From the NCBI RefSeq assembly GCF_963678635.1, contig NC_087064.1, positions 26,268,189 through 26,332,188 on the forward strand: a stretch of 64,000 bases of DNA, read 5' to 3'. A program made the position numbers and the translations under genes. This document shows positions 46,618-60,200 of this stretch, piece after piece. Source of the DNA: Symsagittifera roscoffensis (taxonomy: Eukaryota > Xenacoelomorpha > Acoela > Convolutidae). Numbering within the stretch: position 1 is the first letter of the stretch; each line of letters starts with the position of its first letter. The notes under the pieces were generated by a model. It ran no database searches, had not been told where the DNA came from, and saw nothing but the letters and a program-made list of their open reading frames with translations.

Positions 46618-46786
46618 AAATTTAGCACTCATAAAATATTACAAGTTCAAGACCTAATTATACACAAAGTCCAATTCACCATATAGTAACACAACAATCT
46701 CAAAGTGACGATACATGTAAACAAATAACCGAACAGCCCCATACCACAAATTTTCGATCTCAGAACAATCGATTTTTTAGCCCACG

Positions 46787-48577
46787 ATGAGCCGACAAGT
46801 TGGATCCCTTCACCGCTCAATTTCCCACCCAGACAATCTCCAAAACCCCATTCCCGTCATACCACTTTTTGCTTTCCCGCCACCTGAATCAGCCCATATT
46901 AACACATCATCTGGCATGGAATCTGATGCTAACTCAGGCATCACAGTTTTTCACACAATTTCTCAATTCGACTATTCGGATTTGGAAACCCCTGACGAAT
47001 TCGCAAATTCAGAACCGAGCCCCTCAACATTTTTTCAACCCCCCTTTCGACCCATTCACTCCCAAGCCCAAACCAACTGCCCCTCTACACTCACTCATGT
47101 TTCCCAAGTGACACCAACATACTCCCCCTTTACGAATGAACGCTCCAACAACAATTCCCCAGATAACACACAGATATCATACGAACTAAACAACCTAATC
47201 AAACTGCAACAACAATTACAACACCCTCACACCCTAACCATTCATCAATTATCGTCAACCATAACGTCATCAAACCCACCAACTCCCACACCTTCTTCAG
47301 ATTATACCCCTTCTTTAGCCCATTCCTCAACATCAACCCAATCATCATCCACTACTAACCGTGCATATAGAACATTCAAAAGAAAATTTCCTAATCACCC
47401 GTTTCCCTCTAAACTCGGAATAGCCCGAGACTACATAAACCACCCTGATCACACAAACACTACCAAATTTCTCCAATTATCTTTACCCCTCTTCCCTCAA
47501 TATACATATAATCACTCCGACCCTAATACTGAACAACCCCACTATGTCGATGAGTATGTATTAATCCACGCTCCATTGGACATCATATTATCAGTTCTCA
47601 AACCCACTTCGTTTACCACTCATTAACACACCGCGAGAAATAGAAAGAAATAAAAATGAACTTTTCAGATTAACTACAGCTTTAACACCTCGACAATTTA
47701 CGCACGTAGGATACAAAAAGCTATTAAAAATGTTCACCGCACCGCGAGCTAACGAATTTTCCATCGAGCACTATAACCATAAAATTATCCGACCTAACCA
47801 AAATCAATTCCTCGTTGACAACAAGTTTGCTAACCCGCAACTAACCGAAAAATATTTTCATCCGAACACCTTACGTTTTCACACTCAGTTCAATAGATAA
47901 AAAACATGATCACAACTTTTCAGAAGCACTTAATGACCTTCAAGCTTACGAATCATTCTACAAAAAATTTGAAACCTTCTCACTAACCTTCCACTTCCTC
48001 ACTCCAAAAGAACGAGATTTGCACTGCTCACATGACATCATGTTAAGAACTAAACAGACAAATACTTGTACTTACTATAAATTCATACAAAATCACTTTG
48101 ACTTACATACACCATCACGACAACCCCATCATCGATATCAATTTATTAACTCTAAATACACATCACCATTTTTTCTTAACTTCACATATTGCATTAAAAA
48201 TACTAACTTTCAAGGCATCCTCCGCACGCAACTATGATCACATAACCCAGATGTATATATTCTGTCCACTAACCAAGATTTTCAATGTAGAAGAATCCCG
48301 ACCACTAATTGTCCCGCATGAATACATACAACCTGTCGGAGTTTCAATTTTAGAATTTTTACACAATACTAAACATAATCACAAGCTTTTTAACCTTATT
48401 CAGAACACACCTCACAATTTTTCCATTGGCACTGAAGAACTAAAGACCATTAAGGCACTCCAATTGCTTTGGCCACTGCTTCATACTAATAACATCATTC
48501 GCATATTAGCAAATTTACTAACCACATCAGATGACATACACAATATTTTCCCTCATGGATTCTTTCCCGATGATTAA
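46787..48577 (+). pseudogene. Accessory coding region Y downstream of env (unrecognised)
   Basis: About 600 codons spread over at least three frames. 46787-47626 is open with Ser/Thr/Pro-rich composition, a GLn-rich patch (NNLIKLQQQLQHPHT) and a basic NRAYRTFKRKFPNHPF. It continues in a new frame to about 47900 (LTTALTPRQFTHVGYKKLL), then 47905-48237, then 48170-48577 ending in GFFPDD. The C-terminal half is more ordered. No family, signal peptide or membrane span was recognised. Base use is even more C-rich and G-poor than pol, consistent with long residence in the element. Could be a regulatory or late structural protein. Confidence 0.4.
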
Positions 48578-50190
48578 GGAGGTAAGAATTAAAAAAATTA
48601 AAAATTTACAAATTCGAAATAAAACTAACCATTCTTTATTATATGTTTTTTTCTTTAGTCTTTAGATCATGATCACCCACAAACAGGAAAACCAAATAAA
48701 AATTACAAACTCTTTCATAATTTATAAACTTCTTTTAACAAACCGCAATGAATGACTCAGTAAAATTTCTTCTCCACAGTAGTAAATTAAAATATAAATT
48801 TTTTTCCCCAAAGTAAATCTAAATACAATGAAAACAATTTAATAATTTCAACCCCCACAAAGCAGTAAATTTAAAATTTTCAGTATAAAATTTATACAAA
48901 CGCAAGCAGCACTAACCTTTTCAAAGACGTTTCACTTGCACACAAATTCTATCCACACTCGCACAACTCGCCCACGACTAATTGTTTAAATAAAGATTTC
49001 AAGTTTTAACTTTCACTAACAACAACTCAAGCCAGTTAACGAACTTCAAACTTTCTTTTTCAAAGTAAATTTCAATAAATTTCAAACTTTCTTTTAACCC
49101 GATTGGAAAGGAAATATATAATAATCCCAACTAACCAACGCAGCTTACTAAACACCCTAAACCACAAACTAACAGCATGACTAAGAAAAGAAAACCCACA
49201 GTACCCAAACCGGATTAAGCCAGCTTAAAGAACTGGATAATTTATTCTCTTGAAAACTATTGATAAGTCTAAAAAAGAAAGAATAAAACACCAAAAAGTC
49301 GAAAGACAAACCCAAACGAAACAATTTGATTTTTGAGAAAAAGACACGACCAAACAACGAAAGGAAAAACCAGTAACAGAAACAACATAAAAGGTTAACA
49401 CAAAATAGGACACCATAAAAAACCAGCATGAAATCATACCCTCACTCCTAGCCTAACCCACCAGAAGAGGACGTCCTGAGCATGCTTTATAGCCGGCCTA
49501 ACCCACCGTGCTAGAAACCACGCTTTGTGACCAACTCCCTATTTTTGACAAGAGCAACTCAAGTGTGAGTAACTCTTTAAAAACAACAGAACTAAATTAA
49601 AAGCTTTTGTGATAAAAACTAATAAAGAATCATAACTCAAAACAGAAGTAACTAAAAATTTATTAAAGTAAATTATATAATGCAGTAATATAGATCATAC
49701 ACAATCACGAAGACGAGCATCAAGAAACTAAGACGACCCCATCACACTCAATCCACAGAATGGCTAAACACAACCGATAGCCCGCCCACAATCACAACTC
49801 AAAGGATTTGAAGTACGACTTGACATCGCAGCAAAGGACTTCATTGAATCAGACCAATGATCACCTCAATGTTCAATACGTACAGATCCGAGTTACAAGG
49901 CATTCCCTCCAAACTCAAGCTTCACGCCATTCCCAAACAAGATCGAAACACAGTTCTCCGCACCGAACAAGAACAAACGATCATAACAAACTATTTGGAA
50001 ATCAGATTGATTTTGTTGGCGGTCACAGTCATTGTTGAATGACAAAATTACATCTACGGTTCCAGCTTCCTGGAGCTTTATCATCCGAGAACGGAATAAA
50101 AAAGATGCTCGCGAAATACAAACGACCATCATCCATCCTCCATTACAGATAGAAGTTAAAGAACAAAAAGCGCTGTAAACCGCAGATGGG
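48578..50190 (+). other. 3' non-coding part of the element
   Basis: 1.6 kb with no convincing gene; minus-strand ORFs at 49181-49437 are shadows of the G-poor strand. A 61-codon plus ORF (49857-50042) has normal base composition and might be a remnant. Two GCCTAACCCACC motifs lie at about 49452 and 49497. A short purine run (GCAGATGGG) just before 50191 is the only candidate polypurine tract. Confidence 0.5.
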
Positions 50191-50417
50191 TGGAACCAGA
50201 TCCAAACTAAAATTTATTATTGGTTATAATTCAGATATTTTATCCCTATAAAATAATAAAGACGAACCAATCACACTCCATCAAACTTACAACCCACTTA
50301 TTTGTAAGTGCTGAAATTATTTGTAATTTCAGCACCAGAACAATTTGAATTTAACTTACAACTTAGTTGCTTTCTCCAAGAGACCGACTCGTAACAAAAC
50401 CAGTATACTCTAGATCT
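50191..50417 (+). repeat. 3' LTR
   Basis: 227 bp, same length as the 5' LTR, about 92 percent identical by eye. It ends CTAGATCT where the 5' copy ends CTAGATCA. It carries AATAAAG near 50253, a possible poly(A) signal. Confidence 0.93.
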
Positions 50418-51787
50418 ATTGAGACTAAGAGATATAGGAGTAAGATTAAGATCGGTATTAGACTAAGAAACTGCACGAATATATCCGGCCGAAAATAAGA
50501 TGTGTGACGAGATAAGATGAAAAAATAAGCGTGACGAGCAGACGGTGTACCCTATCTGAAACTACACTATGAGTTAGACCTCCATCCCAACTCAGTTGTA
50601 GTTTACAGTTTCAAAGTTTTAAAATGTTTAAGTAGCCATCAAATTTTTCTACCAAAATGATAGAACAGTTCCAAGAACATGACATTAACATTGTTTTTGA
50701 ACTTAAGTTTTGCAGCCTCAGCCCTCAATTTTTTAAAATAAAACCGCTGACCAAATTTTCTTATTTTGAGCGAAATTTCTTTTCAGCCGTTTGAGCGAAC
50801 TTCACAAAATGTCAATAAATTTTCTATTTCACTTACCTTAGTAGCGTAGCTTTGAGTCTACATTCAGCAAATTGTGCTTGTTGATAAAATTAAGTTCATC
50901 TTTTGTCATAAAATGTGCTTTGTCATAGATTTTTTGATAAATGCGCATTAAGAAAGTTCATCTGTAACGCCTGGTGTTTGATTGTATGATGTTTGACTCC
51001 ACTGGATTTTGAAATCGAAGCAATTTTTCATTTTTTCACAACGAAATAACCACGAATACTTTTGCCAATAAAAGTCCGTTCGCTACCCAAGTACGTGAGC
51101 ATTGAGTGGTAAAGAGGAAGTTTGGCTTCGACCTGCTCATTTTTTCTTGTCTCTACGAAAAAGTATATCAAACGCTTTTTCTGTCTGCAGCAATGATCTT
51201 CTAGAAGTGTTTTCCATTTAAGTGAAACCAGAAAATGAGGCGGTTGAGCAATTACGGAAAACCTTGTTAAATGTACGTTAAGAAATTCCATTTGCAACGC
51301 CTGCGGTTTAGTTTCTCCATTACCTTTTGAATTCGAAGCATTTTTTCAAAAATTTGTAAATAATTAGAAAAACTAAGAATTCTATTAACAATAAAAATCC
51401 GTTCGCCATCAAAAAACTTGAGCTTAGAGTTGTAAAGAGAAAATTTGAATTTGACATGTTCAATTTCTGTGCTCTTTTCTAAGAAAAAAAAGTATATCAA
51501 AAGTTTTTTTGGTCTGATTTTTGCAAAACGCACTTGTTTTGAAATCAAATTCATCCATAGCTAGGCATGTTCCTAAAACTTTCCTTGTTTTTGGTTTTCA
51601 GTTGTGTTCTCACTAAAAATTTTTCATTTGAATACCTGGTGACATATATTGTTCAATTCAATCAGATATTGACTTCGAAATTTTTTCAAATTGGTGTATT
51701 TTGTTACAAAACCTTATAAATCTGCTGTTATTTTGGCTTTGACCGGTCAATGGTTTTCTGGTGTCTATGAGAAGGTCAATGAAAAAT

Positions 51788-53194
51788 GAGCTTCTAAACT
51801 TGTTTTTCCGAGTGAAGCCAGAAAATGCAGCGGATGAGGAAATCCTCAGAAATGTTGTTACCAGTTAGTCATTGCTGGATTAATATTTTGGAAAATAATG
51901 AATATTTTGATCGAATTTTGATTTAATTGAAACCTTACCTTTCAGCATACAATCAACAAAACATCGAAACTGGAAGAAACATTGTATAAAATTGATGAAA
52001 TCACAGTTGTAACGGCTTGACCTACTGGGATGTGTGGTTGAACATTTGAATTGGCGAACACTTATTGTATCATTCAGGGTGAGTATCCAAATCCGGTTAA
52101 AATAACTTAAAAGAACTTGTAGGCTTTCATGTGAAACTATGCGATTTCACTTGATTTAAAAAATAACATCTGTTTAAACAAAAACTAAGATGAAGACTAA
52201 AAGTTTGTTCTAAACTCATTTCAAAAACAGAAATATCTGGTTGCTGTTCAAGTAAAATAATTTAAATTCATCATACTGACTGAGCAAAGACTTTTAAAAT
52301 AAAGAAACTTTATAAAAAGTTTGAGATTAAACCGTTTTTTTTTTGAATTTTTTTTTATAAACTACTATAGAGAGCAGACGTAATTTCCACTTGTCTGAGT
52401 ACTGACAGAAAAAAATTTTGTAACTCTAGTGCGTTAGTCACTATTCTACTCAGTTTTTAAAAAAGGTTGAAAAAATTTATTCGCAACGCAGTTTATGTAA
52501 AGCTTTGCTGTAAAGGTACAAGGAAAATAATATGAAAAATTAAACTTCCTATTTTCGGGAAATTACTTAAATTTTTTGTCCGCATTTTTTTTCTGCAAAA
52601 AAAGGGTTTTTGAACGCTTAAGTTGACCATGTACGATCTAAATTTTTTGTGCGCAACACACAAATAAACAATTAAGCTGCTCTCAAACTCATTGAAATCC
52701 TTCTGAAACCTAAATTATTTCTAAGTTCGATATAAGTGCTTGTTAAAAAAATTGATATGATATGATTTGAGGTATGATTTGATATGGCATGGAAGGATTT
52801 GATATAATATGATAAGATATGATTTGATATGATATAATATGGCATGATAAAATTTGATATGATTTGATTTCATATCACAAGAAATGATTTGATATGATAT
52901 GATAAGTTATGAACTGACATGATATGATATGATTTGACATGTTGTGATAATATATCAAATGATATGATTTGATATGATGTGATATATTGGGATAAGAAAA
53001 GGTTTGATACGTTTATATAAGATATGTTTTCAAATGATATGATATTATATTGTTTGACATGATATGATATGATAAGAAATGATTTGATGTGATAAGATAT
53101 TGTTTGATTTGAAATGACTTGGTTTGTTATGATAAGATATGATATGATATGGTAAGATATGATATGGTACGAAAATGATATGGTAATGAAAAAT
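51788..53194. repeat. 1.41-kb tandem duplication, copy 1
   Basis: Nearly identical to 53195-54604 apart from a few substitutions and a small difference at the left boundary (TTTTTCCGAGTG versus TTTTCCATAAGAGTG). Contains the first GATAT array. Confidence 0.92.
52755..53190. repeat. GATAT-type degenerate microsatellite, array 1
   Basis: About 435 bp of variants on TGATATGATA/TGATTTGATA, mostly in 5-base steps. A minus-strand ORF of 115 codons across it (52870-53217) is made of the repeat and is not a gene. Confidence 0.93.
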
Positions 53195-54604
53195 GAGCTT
53201 CTAAACTTGTTTTCCATAAGAGTGAAGCCAGAAAATGCAGCAGTTGAGTAAGTCCTCAGAAAGGTTGTTACCAGTTAGTCATTGCTGGATTAATACTTTG
53301 GAAAATAATGAATATGTTGGTCGAATTTTGATTTAATTGAAACCTTACCTTTCAGCATACAATCAACAAAACATCGAAACTGGAAGAAACATTGTATAAA
53401 ATTGATGAAATCACAGTTGTAACGGCTTGACCTACTGGGATGTGTGGTTGAACATTTGAATTGGCGAACACTTATTGTATCATTCAGGGTGAGTATCCAA
53501 ATCCGGTTAAAATAACTTAAAAGAACTTGTAGGCTTTCATGTGAAACTATGCGATTTCACTTGATTTAAAAAATAACATCTGTTTAAACAAAAACTAAGA
53601 TGAAGACTAAAAGTTTGTTCTAAACTCATTTCAAAAACAGAAATATCTGGTTGCTGTTCAAGTAAAATAATTTAAATTCATCATACTGACTGAGCAAAGA
53701 CTTTTAAAATAAAGAAACTTTATAAAAAGTTTGAGATTAAACCGTTTTTTTTTTGAATTTTTTTTTATAAACTACTATAGAGAGCAGACGTAATTTCCAC
53801 TTGTCTGAGTACTGACAGAAAAAAATTTTGTAACTCTAGTGCGTTAGTCACTATTCTACTCAGTTTTTAAAAAAGGTTGAAAAAATTTATTCGCAACGCA
53901 GTTTATGTAAAGCTTTGCTGTAAAGGTACAAGGAAAATAATATGAAAAATTAAACTTCCTATTTTCGGGAAATTACTTAAATTTTTTGTCCGCATTTTTT
54001 TTCTGCAAAAAAAAGGTTTTTGAACGCTTAAGTTGACCATGTACGATCTAAATTTTTTGTGCGCAACACACAAATAAACAATTAAGCTGCTCTCAAACTC
54101 ATTGAAATCCTTCTGAAACCTAAATTATTTCTAAGTTCGATATAAGTGCTTGTTAAAAAAATTGATATGATATGATTTGAGGTATGATTTGATATGGCAT
54201 GGAATGATTTGATATAATATGATAAGATATGATTTGATATGATATAATATGGCATGATAAAATTTGATATGATTTGATTTCATATCACAAGAAATGATTT
54301 GATATGATATGATAAGTTATGAACTGACATGATATGATATGATTTGACATGTTGTGATAATATATCAAATGATATGATTTGATATGATGTGATATATTGG
54401 GATAAGAAAAGGTTTGATACCTTTATATAAGATATGTTTTCAAATGATATGATATTATATTGTTTGACATGATATGATATGATAAGAAATGATTTGATGT
54501 GATAAGATATTGTTTGATTTGAAATGATTTGGTTTGTTATGATAAGATATGATATGATATGGTAAGATATGATATGGTACGAAAATGATATGGTAATGAA
54601 AAAT
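53195..54604. repeat. 1.41-kb tandem duplication, copy 2
   Basis: Second copy, directly abutting the first. A third, older copy of the non-microsatellite part follows from 54605 with clear divergence and no GATAT array. Confidence 0.92.
54165..54600. repeat. GATAT-type degenerate microsatellite, array 2
   Basis: Copy of array 1 carried by the 1.41-kb duplication. It keeps even the irregular interruptions (such as GATATATTGGGATAAG) with only a few base differences. Confidence 0.93.
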
Positions 54605-57071
54605 GAGCTTCTAAACTTGTTTTCCATAAGAGTGAAGCCAGAAAATGCAGCAGTTGAGTAAGTCCTCAGAAAGGTTGTTACCAGTTAGTCATTGCTGGAT
54701 TAATACTTTGGAAAATAATGAATATGTTGGTCAAATTTTGATTTAATTAAAATTTTACCTTTCAGCATACAATCAACAAAACATCGAAACTGGAAGAAAC
54801 ATTGTATAAAATTGATCAAATCACAGTTGTAACGACTTGACCTCCTGGGATGTGTGGTTGAACATTTGAATTGGCGAACACTTATTGTATCATTCAGGGT
54901 GAGTATCCAAATCCGGTTAAAATAATCTAAATGAACCTGTAGGCTTTCATGTGAAACTATGTGATTTCACTTGATTTAAAGATTAACAACTGTTTAAACA
55001 AAAACTAAGATGAAGACTAAAAATTTGTTCTAAACTCATTTCAAAAACTGAAAAATCTGGTTGCTGTTCAAATAAAATAAACTAAACCCATCACCCATCA
55101 TACTGACTGAGCAAAGACTTTTAAAATAAAAAAATTTTATAATGAGTTTGAGATAAAACCGTTTTTTTGAATTTTTTTTATAAACTACTATAGGCAGCAG
55201 ATGTAATTTCCACTTGTCTGAGTACTGACAGAAAAAAATGTTGTAACTCTAGTGCGTTTGTCACTTTTCTACTCAGTTTTTAAAAAAAGGTTGAAAAAAT
55301 TTATTCGTAACGCAGATTATGTAATGCTTTGCTGTAAAGGTACAAGGAAAAAAATATAAAATATTAAACTTCATTTTTTCGGGAAAACAATTAACTTTTT
55401 AGACCGCATTTTTTTTTGCAACATAAAGGTTTTTGAACGCTTAAGTTGACCTTGTAGGATCTACATTTCTTGTGCGCAACACACAACTAAACAATTAAGC
55501 TGCTCTCAAACTCATTGAAATCCTTCTGAAACCTAAATTATCTCTAAGTTCGATATAAGTGCTTGTTAAAAAATCCGAAGTTACCCCTGATTTTCAATCA
55601 TTAATCGTTCGATTCCATTAGCTTTGGAAATTTTTTCCCAAATTAATTGCATGCAAATCCAACTAATTTTCTTAAATTTTTGGCTTTGGCCAATCAATCT
55701 GGTTTTTGTGTGTATAAAATGTAAATCAAAATAAAGCTTTGAATTCGCCTTCCATAGAAAAGAAACCAAAAATTGTTGCGGTTAAGCAAATGGCACAGAA
55801 AGATTAATTCTAGCAAGCTTGTGTTTTTTTGTTTCAAAAATTTCATTTAGTTTTCTGATTTTTTTTGTAAAATTGTTATGAGCAAAAAGCACAGAAACAG
55901 TCTAGCGAACAGTCTAGCAGTCGGGAGTGAATTATAGAGGAGATAATGCTTAGAAAGGTCAAAACTTGACTGTATTGAAGTGTTAATTTTCAGCCGATAT
56001 TTAATTGATAGAGTTAATCAAGTTTATCGACACTGGAAAAAATTAAATTGCAGTTGGAACGGCTGTAAAACATTTTTCTGACCATAGAAAGAAGAATGAG
56101 GTTCAAACTAAAGATTTTTTAAATTGAAGTCTAAAACGAATTTTGTGAGAAAAAATTGATAAATAGAATTTACGGCAGCTAGCTTTTTTCCACTAACTCA
56201 AGTCTTTACAGATTAAATATTTTCTGAAAAATAATTTAGTCGCTACGAAGCATCTTAATTTGTCTTCCATAAGGCTGAGCATATGGCTTCAAAATGTTTT
56301 ATGGAACTCTTGTTTCTATTTTTCACAGAAATCAAATATTTAAACTTGAACGATTTTTTGGAGAGGTAGAGAGAATAGAGAATCGCATGTGGTACCAGCT
56401 AATTATAGCGGGAGTATTATATGGAGCAGATGATGAGTGGATTGATCAAAATTTGACCAATTGGAGTTAAAACGGATGTGAAACTTGATATCATGCGACG
56501 TATCTCTCATTAGTTGTTGCGGTGAACAATTATTTTTTTATTGAAAATTTACGCCGAGTATCCAAGGCTGTTTCAAGTTTTTGAAGACACATGTACATTC
56601 TCTGAAGAGACTCCTCGAACAAAAACAGATGTAGCTGGTTACTTTTCAAGAGTATAACAGAAATTTTTGACCATACTAACTATAGAAGTATTTTGATCTA
56701 AAAGTTCATCTTTTGTCATAAAACGTGCTTTGTCATCGATTTTTTGATAAGTGCGCGTTAAGAAATTTCATTTGTAGCGCCTGGTGTTTGATTGTATAAT
56801 GTTTGACTCCACTGGATTTTGAAATCGAAGCAATTTTTCATATTTTTCACTACAAGATAACTACGAATGCTTTTGCCAATAAAAGTCCGTTCGATACCCA
56901 AGTACGTGAGCATAGAGTGTTAAAGAGGAAGTTTGGCTTCGAACTGCTCATTTTTTCTTGTCTCTCGCACACATGTTAAAAATTTTGATTAATTTTTGCA
57001 CAAAAATTCGGAAAAACACTAGAAAAACTGTACACAAATAAAAAGTTACCTAATCGATATTGCATCTTGTA

Positions 57072-57258
57072 CACACTTTTAGCCTTTTGTAGAAAAATTG
57101 AAACACTTTTTGCATTTTGTCGAAAAAAAGTAAAACACTTTTCGCATTTTGTCGAAAAAAGTAAAACACTTTTCGTATTTTGTCAAAAAAATTGAAATAC
57201 TTTTCGCATTTTATCGAAAAAAAGTAAAACACTTTTCGCATTTTGTCGAAAAAATGTA
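57072..57258. repeat. Minisatellite, about 32-bp unit, six copies
   Basis: Units of the form CACTTTTCGCATTTTGTCG plus an A-rich end repeat about six times with small variations. It lies within a roughly 280-bp stretch (about 56967-57247) absent from the corresponding place near 51150. Confidence 0.9.
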
Positions 57259-60200
57259 TATCAAAAGTTTTTTCTGTTTGCAGAAATGATCTTCTAGAAG
57301 TGTTTTCCATTTGAGTGAAACCAGAAAATGAGGCGGTTGAGTTACTCCATTACGTTTTGAATTCGAAGCATTTTTTCAAAAACTTCTAAATAATCAGAAA
57401 AACTAAGAATTCTATTAACAATAAAAATCCGTTCGCCACTAAAAAACTTGAGCTTAGAGTTGTAAAGAGAGAGTTTGAATTTGACTTGTTTTATTTTTTT
57501 CCTCTTCTCTAAGAAAAAAAAGTATATCAAAAATTTTTTTGGTCTAATTTTTGCAAAACGCAATTGTTTTGAAATCAAATTCATCCATAGCTAGGCATGT
57601 TCCTAAAACTTTCCTTGTTTTTGATTTTCAGTTGTGTTCTCACTGAAAATTTCACATTTGAATACCTGGTGACATATATTGTTCAGTTCAATCAGATTTT
57701 GACTTCGAAATTTTTTCAAATCGGTGTATTTTGTTTCAAAACCTTATAAATCTGCTGTTTTTTTTGGCTTTGACCGGTCAATGGTTTTCTTGTGTCAATG
57801 AGAAGGTAAATGAAAAATGAGCTTCTAAACTTGTTTTCCATAAGAGTGAAGCCAGAAAATGCAGCGGTTGAGGAAGTCTTGGGAAAGGTTGTTACCAGTT
57901 AGTCATTGCTGGATTAATACTTTGGAAAATAATGAATATGTTGGTCGAATTTTGATTTAATTGAAACTTTACCTTTCAGCATTCAATCAACAAAACATCG
58001 AAACTGGAAGAAACATTGTATAAAATTGATCAAATTACAGTTGTAACGACTTGACCTCCTGGGATGTGTGGTTGAGCATTTGAATTGGCGAACACTTATT
58101 GTATCATTCAGAGTGAGTATCCAAGTCCGGTTAAAATAATTTAAATGAACCTGCAGGCTTTCATGTGAAACTATGTGATTTCACTTTATTTAAAAAATAA
58201 CATCTGTTTAAACAAAAACTAAGATGAAGACTAAAAGTTTGTTCTAAACTCATTTCAAAAACAGAAATATCTGGTTGCTGTTCAAGTAAAATAAACTAAA
58301 TTCATCATACTGACTGAGCAAAGACTTTCAAAATAAAGAAACTTTAAAAGAGTTTGGGATTAAACCGTTTTTTTTTTGAATTTTTTTTAAAACTACTATA
58401 GACAGCAGACGTAATTTTTACTTGTCTGAGTACTGACAGAATAAAATTTTGTAACTCTAGTGCGTTAGTCACTATTCTACTCAGTTTTTAAAAAAGGTTG
58501 AAATGCAGATTATGTAATGCTTTGCTGTAAAGGTACAAGGAAAATAATATGAAATATTAAACTTCATATCTTTGGGAAAACACTTAAAATTTTTGACCGC
58601 ATTTTTTTTGCAAAATAAAACGTTTTTGAACGTTTAAGTTGACCATGTAGGATCTAAATTTTTTGTGCGCAACACACAAATAAAAAATTAAGCTGCTCTC
58701 AAACTCATTGAAATCCTTCTGAAACCTAAATTATCTCTAAGTTCGATATAAGTGCTTGTTGAAAAATCCGAGGTTACCCCTGATTTTTAATCATTAATTG
58801 TTCGATTCCATTAGCTTTGGAAATTTTTTCCCAAATTAATTGGTTGCAAATCCAACTAACTTTCTTAAATTTTCGGCTTTGACCAATCAATCTGGTTTTT
58901 TATGTGTATAAAATGTTAATCAAAATAAAGCTTTTGAATTCGTCTTCCATAGAAAAGAAACCAAAAATTGCTGCGCTTAAGCAAATGGCACAGAAAGATT
59001 AATTCTGGCAAGCTTGTGTTTTTTTGTTTCAAAAATTTCATTTAATTTTCCTGATTTTTTTTGTAAAATTTTTATGAGCAAAAAGCACAGGAACAGTCTA
59101 GCGAACAGTCTAGCAGTCGGGAGTGAATTATAGAGGATATAATGCTTAGAAAGGTCAAAACTTGACTATGTGGAAGTGTTAATTTTCAGCCGATATTTGA
59201 TTGATGGAATTAATCAAATTTATCGACACTTGAACAAATTAAATTGCGGTTGGAATGGCTGTAAAACATTTTTCTGACCATAGAAAGAGGAAAGAGGTTC
59301 AAACTAAAGATTTTTTAAGTTGAGGTTCAAAACGAATTTTGTGAGAAAAAATTGATAAATTAGAATTAACGTCAGCTTTTTTCCAGTAAGCTAAGTCTTT
59401 ACAAATTAATTTTTTTCTGAAAAAAAATTTAGTCGCTACGAAGCATCTTAATTTGTCTTCCATAAGAAAAACTAGAAATTTTTGCAGATCAGCATAGGGC
59501 TTCAAAAATGTTTTATTGAACTCTTGTTTCTTTTTTTCAAAGAAATCAAATATTTAACCTTAAACGTTTTTTTTTTGGAGAGGTAGATAGAATAGAGAAT
59601 CCCAAGTTGTACCAGCTAATTATAGCGGGAGTATTATATGGAGCAGATGATGAGTAGATTGATCAAAATTTGACCAATTGGATTTAGAACGGATGTAAAA
59701 CTTGATATCATGCGACGTATCTCTCATTAGTTGCTGCGGTGAACAATTATTTTATTATTGAAAAATTACACCGAGTATCCAAGGCTGTTTCAATTTTTGA
59801 AGACACATGTACAGTCTCTAAAGAGACTCCTCGAACAAAAACAGATGTAGCTGGTGACTTTTCAAGAGTATAACAGAAGTTTTTGACCATACTAACTATA
59901 GAAATATTTTGATCTAAAAAATGAAAAAAAAACGAATTTTTTCAAAAAATTCGATAAATTACTATAGACGACATTTTTTCTGCTAGTCTAAGGTTTCACA
60001 AAACAGTTCTTAATCGAGTATGTTAGTATGTACTTTATCAATTTTTTATAAGACAAAAATGAACAATTTTAGATAACGCAGAAAAACTAATACTTTGGTT
60101 CTAAGGTACAAAGAATTGAACAGAAAAATTGAAAAGGCGTGAAACCAAAAACTTGACGTCAGTTTATATTAGATAAGCGTCCCGGGTGAAAACTTTGGTA

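Larger units (their letters stand above)
32979..50417 (+). mobile_element. 17.4-kb Ty3/gypsy-type endogenous retrovirus-like element
   Basis: Bounded by 227-bp direct repeats (32979-33205 and 50191-50417) that begin TGGAACCAG. The left one ends in CA, and ATTG flanks both sides (32975-32978 and 50418-50421) as a 4-bp target duplication. Coding order on the plus strand is gag, protease, RT, RNase H, integrase, an unknown region (X), env-like, an unknown region (Y). The order PR-RT-RH-IN and the protein motifs place it in Ty3/gypsy. At over 17 kb it is two to three times the usual length of such elements. The LTRs differ at about 19 of 227 positions, and every frame is broken, so the copy is old and inactive. 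The internal plus strand is A/C-rich and G-poor compared with both flanks. No TGG-type primer-binding site follows the left LTR. Confidence 0.95.

Noticed and set aside
52870-54627. Two 115-codon minus-strand ORFs rich in Ile, Ser, Tyr and His
   Set aside because: They are translations of the GATAT microsatellite; the 5-base period keeps the frames open by chance.
57072-57258. CRISPR-like array
   Set aside because: The repeats abut without unique spacers and the genome is eukaryotic; it is a minisatellite.
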